Virus record (IMG/VR): IMGVR_UViG_3300025159_000753 | Coordinates: 1-22,257 of that record | Source: a virus | Length of the DNA: 22,257 bases | Direction: 5' to 3' (one strand) | Shown here: piece by piece, positions 18,709 to 22,257 of the stretch | How positions within the stretch are numbered: position 1 is the stretch's first letter | Layout of the letters: each line of letters starts with the position of its first letter | The notes under the pieces: model-generated | Databases searched by the model: none | Told to the model about the DNA's origin: nothing | The model's input: only the letters and a program-made list of their open reading frames with translations | Made by a program: the position numbers and the translations under genes

Positions 18709-19650
18709 ATGGGTATGTCAACTCAACAGTCGCAACAATTTGCAGCCATTTTGGAAAAAAAACTATATGACGTGACAAAAGAACGGCAAGCGCTTGGAGA
18801 GCTTCCCGATCCTGTATTGGATTTATATACGGATATAACTGATAGTAAAAATCCATACGAGGAATTCATGGAATTATCTACGTTAGGAGATATTCAGGAA
18901 TTCAATGGCAAATTTACGACACAAAGTCTTTATGAGGGATTTACGACCAAGATAGAATTGAAAAGATATGGTCTTATGGTGGCTACCGACCGGGACTTGG
19001 TCGATGACGAGAAGTTTGGAATGCTAGAGGAAGTGGCGGCCGGTATGGTTGATGGCTGTAATAGATTGAGACGGAAAAATGCCGTGCAGACTTTTGCACG
19101 TGCAAATACCGTTGCATTCGATACCATGAAATCAGGAGAGGGCGTAAGTCTTGCTTCTACTGGGCATAAGACGAAAGTTCCTGGTATTAGCACGGCAACG
19201 GGCTTTTCTAATTCCGGAACGGATGCTCTTACGAAATTATCTCTGGCTGCTGCTAGAATTAATATGCGTAAATTCAGGAATAGTCAGGGAATAAGATTTA
19301 ATACGACTGGCGATAACTATGCAATTATACATCCAGACGAATTAGATTTTAAAGTACAAGAGATTTTAGGTACGCCTTTTGGCTTGGATACTGCTGAACA
19401 TAACAAAAACGTCCAGGCTGGTAAGTACAAATCTATCAATTCCTTGTTGCTTAGCGATTATTCATCAACGTCATGGGGATTAATTGATATGGATATGGTT
19501 AAAAAATCTCTGAAATGGATACAGAGAGCAAAAGCCGATTATAAAGTCACTATCGACTTTATGACTTTAGCCACGATGCAAAGCATCTACGAAAGACACG
19601 GCTACGGTTTCGTGGGGTGGAGATGGCTGTATTGGAATACAGTCGTCTAA
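18709..19650 (+). CDS. major capsid protein
   Basis: The start at 18709 follows AAAGGAGGAATAAAT. The 313-residue protein fits a HK97-fold capsid of the Mu gpT-like type: KKLYDVTKERQALGELPDPVLDLYTDITDSKNPYEEFMEL, then EFNGKFTTQSLYEGFTTKIELKRYGL. A central Gly-containing helix region and a conserved C-terminal domain follow (NYAIIHPDELDFKVQEILGTPFGLDT and GYGFVGWRWLYWNTVV). It comes after the scaffold and before a hairpin, consistent with high expression. It assembles the icosahedral shell. Confidence 0.75.
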   Translation: MGMSTQQSQQFAAILEKKLYDVTKERQALGELPDPVLDLYTDITDSKNPYEEFMELSTLGDIQEFNGKFTTQSLYEGFTTKIELKRYGLMVATDRDLVDDEKFGMLEEVAAGMVDGCNRLRRKNAVQTFARANTVAFDTMKSGEGVSLASTGHKTKVPGISTATGFSNSGTDALTKLSLAAARINMRKFRNSQGIRFNTTGDNYAIIHPDELDFKVQEILGTPFGLDTAEHNKNVQAGKYKSINSLLLSDYSSTSWGLIDMDMVKKSLKWIQRAKADYKVTIDFMTLATMQSIYERHGYGFVGWRWLYWNTVV

Positions 19651-19664
19651 GTTTACAATTATCG

Positions 19665-19691
19665 TCCGGCAATCTGACGAGGGTTGCCGGA
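19665..19691 (+). other. hairpin after the capsid gene
   Basis: TCCGGCAA (19665-19672) and TTGCCGGA (19684-19691) form a perfect 8-bp stem with an 11-base loop, 15 bases after the capsid stop. No T-run follows, so it is not a full terminator. It may protect the capsid mRNA 3' end or allow partial readthrough. Confidence 0.6.
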
Positions 19692-19770
19692 TGAATTTAG
19701 GGTAATGGCTGGTTGGATTCCGGCTGGTATTGCATGAGACAGGGCGATATTCCTGAATAAAGGAGCATAT

Positions 19771-21432
19771 ATGAGTATGACGCCTTTCCCGCATGGGATA
19801 AGTTCAAGAGGAGTTCCAATTATGGGTTCGGTTAACGAATCAGTAATAGTTGGAAATGTATTTTTTGTTTGTTCCGCAGCCTCAGCAGATTCAGGTGAAT
19901 CCTGGCTAGCGGGAACAGACTCTACAAGCAATGGGGATAAATTAAATCCATTCGCTACTATCGACTATGCTATTGGTAGATGTAAAGCGAACAATGGTGA
20001 CGTTGTTTTTGCATTGCCTGGACATATCGAAAACGTTGCTTCTGCGGGAGCATTGACGTTTGACATTGCAGGTATTACTGTGGTTTTTCTTGGTAACGGT
20101 AATAAAAAGGCGACTATCAATTTCAAAACGTCTGTTAATGCAGATATGAATATTGAGGCCGCCAACGTTACTCTCGTTACTCCACGTTTTGCCGCAGGTA
20201 TCGATGCTCTAACGGGGCCTATTGACGTAAATGCCGCAGATTTTAAAATGTTTGAGAGTGAATGGTATGATAGCACTGGCATAGATACTACAGACTGTAT
20301 CGTTGCTGATGCAAATGCAACGCGGATAACAATCGATGGCTGGAAATATTTCGTTGGCGATGGGTTAGGAACGCAAAAGCAATCGAATATCCAAGTTGCG
20401 GCTGCAACAAAACCTGTATTGAGAAACATAGATATTGTTGGTGATTTCGCAACTGGTAATATAGAAAACGGAACGGCATGGATTAACGCATTTCTTGAAA
20501 ACATTATAATTAATAATACGAATGCAAGTCCTACCGTTGGTATTCTGTTGCAGGCAACGTCAACGGGTACGGCTGCGAACGTAAAGGTCAGGGTGGCAAG
20601 TGGAACTACGTACGTGACAGCCAATAACGATATGCAATGGTTTGAATCCTTCGGTACGGGTACGGATGCTACGGCGGGCGAAAAGATAGGCACTATCTTG
20701 TCTGGCGATATTGAAGGTAAACTTGATATTGTTGATGGTTATTTTGATGCTCCAACAGCCGATGCTACCACAGATACTACAATAAGAGATGCAATCGGCA
20801 GGAAAACCGATGCTGCCGTTACGGTAGTCGCTGCCACTAAAACATTAATGGCTTATCTGAAGGGAGCCATTAACTGGTTAACTGTTGGAACCGCAGATGC
20901 GACAAGTAATGCAAGCGCAGCAGACGTGGTTGGCAATAAAACTGATGCAAGTGTCTATGTCCCTGGGACTACAAAATCACTTTCTGCTTATGCAAAAGGT
21001 ACGGCTAATTTACAAGAAAGGGTAGCCGTTTCAAGTACTGCGGCATTAGTTGACGGAACGACTATCTTTACGATTGCAGGCGGCCTGATTAAAATCGAAG
21101 CCCTCTTTGGTCTTTGCATGACTACGGGTGATGGCGGCGCAGCAACGCTTCAATATAGCGCCGACCCAACAGAGGGGGCGGCAGGCACAATTTCGGGTGC
21201 TACAGGATCGCTTGCTACGGCAGTAGCAGGTTCTACTGTTACGTTGGCGGGAACAGCAATGGCAACGGCAGCTTTATTTAGCGTAACTGGCCCAAACTTG
21301 ATTGCTAATCCAGGCACAATAATTGTTCCTGCAGGAATTATTACAACAGTAGTTGGTGGGGCGGCTTCAACGGCTACTTGGGCATTCTATCTTAGATATA
21401 AACCTTTAGCAGTTGGCGTAACCGTATCTTAA
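19771..21432 (+). CDS. beta-rich virion surface protein (553 aa)
   Basis: The start follows AAAGGAGCATAT. Residues about 40-260 (SNGDKLNPFATIDYAIGRC...) are Asn/Thr/Ala-rich with repeated strands such as NADMNIEAANVTLVTPRF, suggesting a beta-helix. Two imperfect repeats follow: ADATTDTTIRDAIGRKTDAA..KTLMAYLKGAINWL and ADATSNASAADVVGNKTDAS..KSLSAYAKGTANL. This coiled-stalk repeat is familiar from phage fibre and decoration proteins. A glycine/alanine-rich beta C-terminus ends the protein. It is probably a capsid spike or head fibre. Placement right after the major capsid gene supports a head-surface location. Confidence 0.6.
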   Translation: MSMTPFPHGISSRGVPIMGSVNESVIVGNVFFVCSAASADSGESWLAGTDSTSNGDKLNPFATIDYAIGRCKANNGDVVFALPGHIENVASAGALTFDIAGITVVFLGNGNKKATINFKTSVNADMNIEAANVTLVTPRFAAGIDALTGPIDVNAADFKMFESEWYDSTGIDTTDCIVADANATRITIDGWKYFVGDGLGTQKQSNIQVAAATKPVLRNIDIVGDFATGNIENGTAWINAFLENIIINNTNASPTVGILLQATSTGTAANVKVRVASGTTYVTANNDMQWFESFGTGTDATAGEKIGTILSGDIEGKLDIVDGYFDAPTADATTDTTIRDAIGRKTDAAVTVVAATKTLMAYLKGAINWLTVGTADATSNASAADVVGNKTDASVYVPGTTKSLSAYAKGTANLQERVAVSSTAALVDGTTIFTIAGGLIKIEALFGLCMTTGDGGAATLQYSADPTEGAAGTISGATGSLATAVAGSTVTLAGTAMATAALFSVTGPNLIANPGTIIVPAGIITTVVGGAASTATWAFYLRYKPLAVGVTVS

Positions 21433-21448
21433 TCTTAGTTTATTATTT

Positions 21449-21478
21449 ATGGAGAGAGGCAATTTTGCCTCTCTCCAT
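21449..21478 (+). other. 14-bp perfect hairpin in the late operon
   Basis: ATGGAGAGAGGCAA pairs fully with TTGCCTCTCTCCAT around two T's. The sequence after it is CACAAATTATT, without a U-run, so it is either a weak terminator or an RNase III-type processing or stability element. An ORF starting at the ATG in the stem (21449) is not credible, because the next gene has its own ribosome site beyond the hairpin. Confidence 0.75.
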
Positions 21479-21505
21479 CACAAATTATTAGGAGAGAAAA
21501 AAATT

Positions 21506-22129
21506 ATGGCTAAAAATTACTTCTTTTTTGGTGCATTAGATAGAAAGAATAACGAACTGGATGGTGAGATTTTATCTGAATATCCAGTATATATGCTGCC
21601 AAATCATGTATTGGAACTAGAAAATCAGATTGTTGCATTAAAAGGAATGATGGCCAGGAATGAAATTCCACCGAATGATATTATGTATAAGAAGCAAGAA
21701 TTAGTAAATATGGAAATGAAGTTGGATGGTATTAATAAAAGCAAGCATGACTTTACAGCCGAAGAAAAAAAAGAGATAGCAGATGAATACGAGAATCTCA
21801 GGGACCAGATAGGGGGTAGCTTATTTACCAAATCTCAAATGGAAATGGGGACGGCGGACCCGCATGTGGAAGCGGAAAGGAACGTTAGTCCTTGTATTAA
21901 AATAAAAAATCCTTATATTTCAAAAACGCTTAATCTTAAAGCTACAGGGAATTTTGGCGGCTCTAAAATTTCGAGACATGAGGCTATTCGAGCATGTAGA
22001 ATTATGGGATACCATTTAGGTGAAGATTTTAATGTTGAAGAAATAAGGAAGGATAGAGTAACGGCGCGTGGCTCGAAATATGTCACTGTTACCTCTGAAG
22101 GACATGCTGCCGCCTCGACTAAAGCTTAA
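21506..22129 (+). CDS. hypothetical structural-module protein (207 aa)
   Basis: The start at 21506 (MAKNYFFFGAL) follows TTAGGAGAGAAAAAAATT. The protein is charged and helical in the middle (residues about 34-105: LELENQIVALKGMMARN..., then HDFTAEEKKEIADEYENL), consistent with a coiled coil. The C-terminal half has SKISRHEAIRACRIMGYHLG, resembling a small winged or SAP-like helical domain, and a TARGSKYVTVTSEG tail. Not recognised. It lies between the surface protein and the neck-type gene, so a head-completion or tail-assembly role is possible. Confidence 0.6.
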   Translation: MAKNYFFFGALDRKNNELDGEILSEYPVYMLPNHVLELENQIVALKGMMARNEIPPNDIMYKKQELVNMEMKLDGINKSKHDFTAEEKKEIADEYENLRDQIGGSLFTKSQMEMGTADPHVEAERNVSPCIKIKNPYISKTLNLKATGNFGGSKISRHEAIRACRIMGYHLGEDFNVEEIRKDRVTARGSKYVTVTSEGHAAASTKA

Positions 22130-22146
22130 ATTCAGGAGATTGTAAA

Positions 22147-22257
22147 TTGGATGGGAAAGAATTGCTATATGGTCTTAGACAGCTCTTAAATGAATCTTCA
22201 ACCTCTACCTTCCTAGATATCAAGAGTAGTTATTATTGGATTAACGAGGCAGCAAAG
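22147..22257 (+). CDS. probable neck / head-tail adaptor protein, 3'-truncated by window edge
   Basis: A TTG start lies eight bases after AGGAG. The visible 37 residues, MDGKELLYGLRQLLNES..., then TFLDIKSSYYWINEAAK, match from memory the N-terminus of phage proteins beginning MTGKELLYGLRQLLNE, found just after capsid genes and thought to be head-tail connectors. The frame is open to the right edge. No in-window ATG is as well supported. Confidence 0.6.
   Translation, partial: MDGKELLYGLRQLLNESSTSTFLDIKSSYYWINEAAK

Noticed and set aside
19965-20693. Leftward 242-codon ORF
   Set aside because: It is antisense to the large surface-protein gene, whose sense frame has strong fibre-type repeats and a good ribosome site; the antisense frame is a by-product of its codon pattern.
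1-22257. Alternative genetic code (recoded stop)
   Set aside because: TAA, TGA and TAG all end well-supported genes (for example 12205 TAA, 937 TGA, 1569 and 17872 TAG), so the interrupted frames are local events.
1-22257. tRNA, rRNA or integrase genes
   Set aside because: I looked for T-loop-like GTTCGA contexts with pairing stems and for recombinase motifs and found none convincing.

Overview
This window looks like part of the genome of an uncultured tailed bacteriophage (Caudoviricetes) or a prophage/phage-plasmid of one. It is AT-rich and densely coded, with start/stop overlaps and strong AGGAGG-type ribosome sites. It carries a recognisable head module: small and large terminase, portal, scaffold-like, major capsid and neck genes, plus a beta-helix tailspike. 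No gene identifies the host beyond being a bacterium.

Layout. (1) 1-1922, rightward: the end of a RecA/DnaB-like replication ATPase that runs in from the left edge, then small early genes ending at a probable terminator. (2) 2009-5920, leftward: about a dozen small, tightly coupled genes. These include a von Willebrand factor A (vWA) protein, its coupled partner, a sigma-region-2-like DNA-binding protein, a membrane peptide and zinc ribbons, ending in the remnant of an AP2-type homing endonuclease. (3) 5921-6689, no convincing gene: a leftward promoter with operator-like repeats, an AT-rich block, four TCGGTCA iterons in near-21-bp phase, a perfect 8-bp hairpin, an inverted repeat with a DnaA-box-like half, and a match to the chromosomal parS consensus. 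It looks like a plasmid-type origin and partition locus. (4) 6690-7157, leftward: two small zinc-ribbon genes. (5) 7379 to the right edge, rightward: a promoter with a palindromic operator, small Cys-rich genes, terminase small subunit, fibre/spike genes, large terminase in two in-frame pieces, portal, scaffold-like protein, capsid proteins and the start of a neck-type gene that runs off the right edge.

How it works together. The left gene and the 6.0-6.3 kb control locus suggest theta-type, possibly plasmid-like replication, with segregation borrowed from the host ParB system. The leftward operon is probably early or accessory; the rightward operon is the late packaging and virion module. 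Most notable: the parS-plus-iteron locus, the vWA/partner/sigma-like gene trio, an exact 28-bp direct repeat bracketing a cassette of small genes, and three reading frames that each appear interrupted (large terminase, a double zinc ribbon, and a small ORF near 1.77 kb). All functional statements are from reading the sequence and from memory of families; no search was run.
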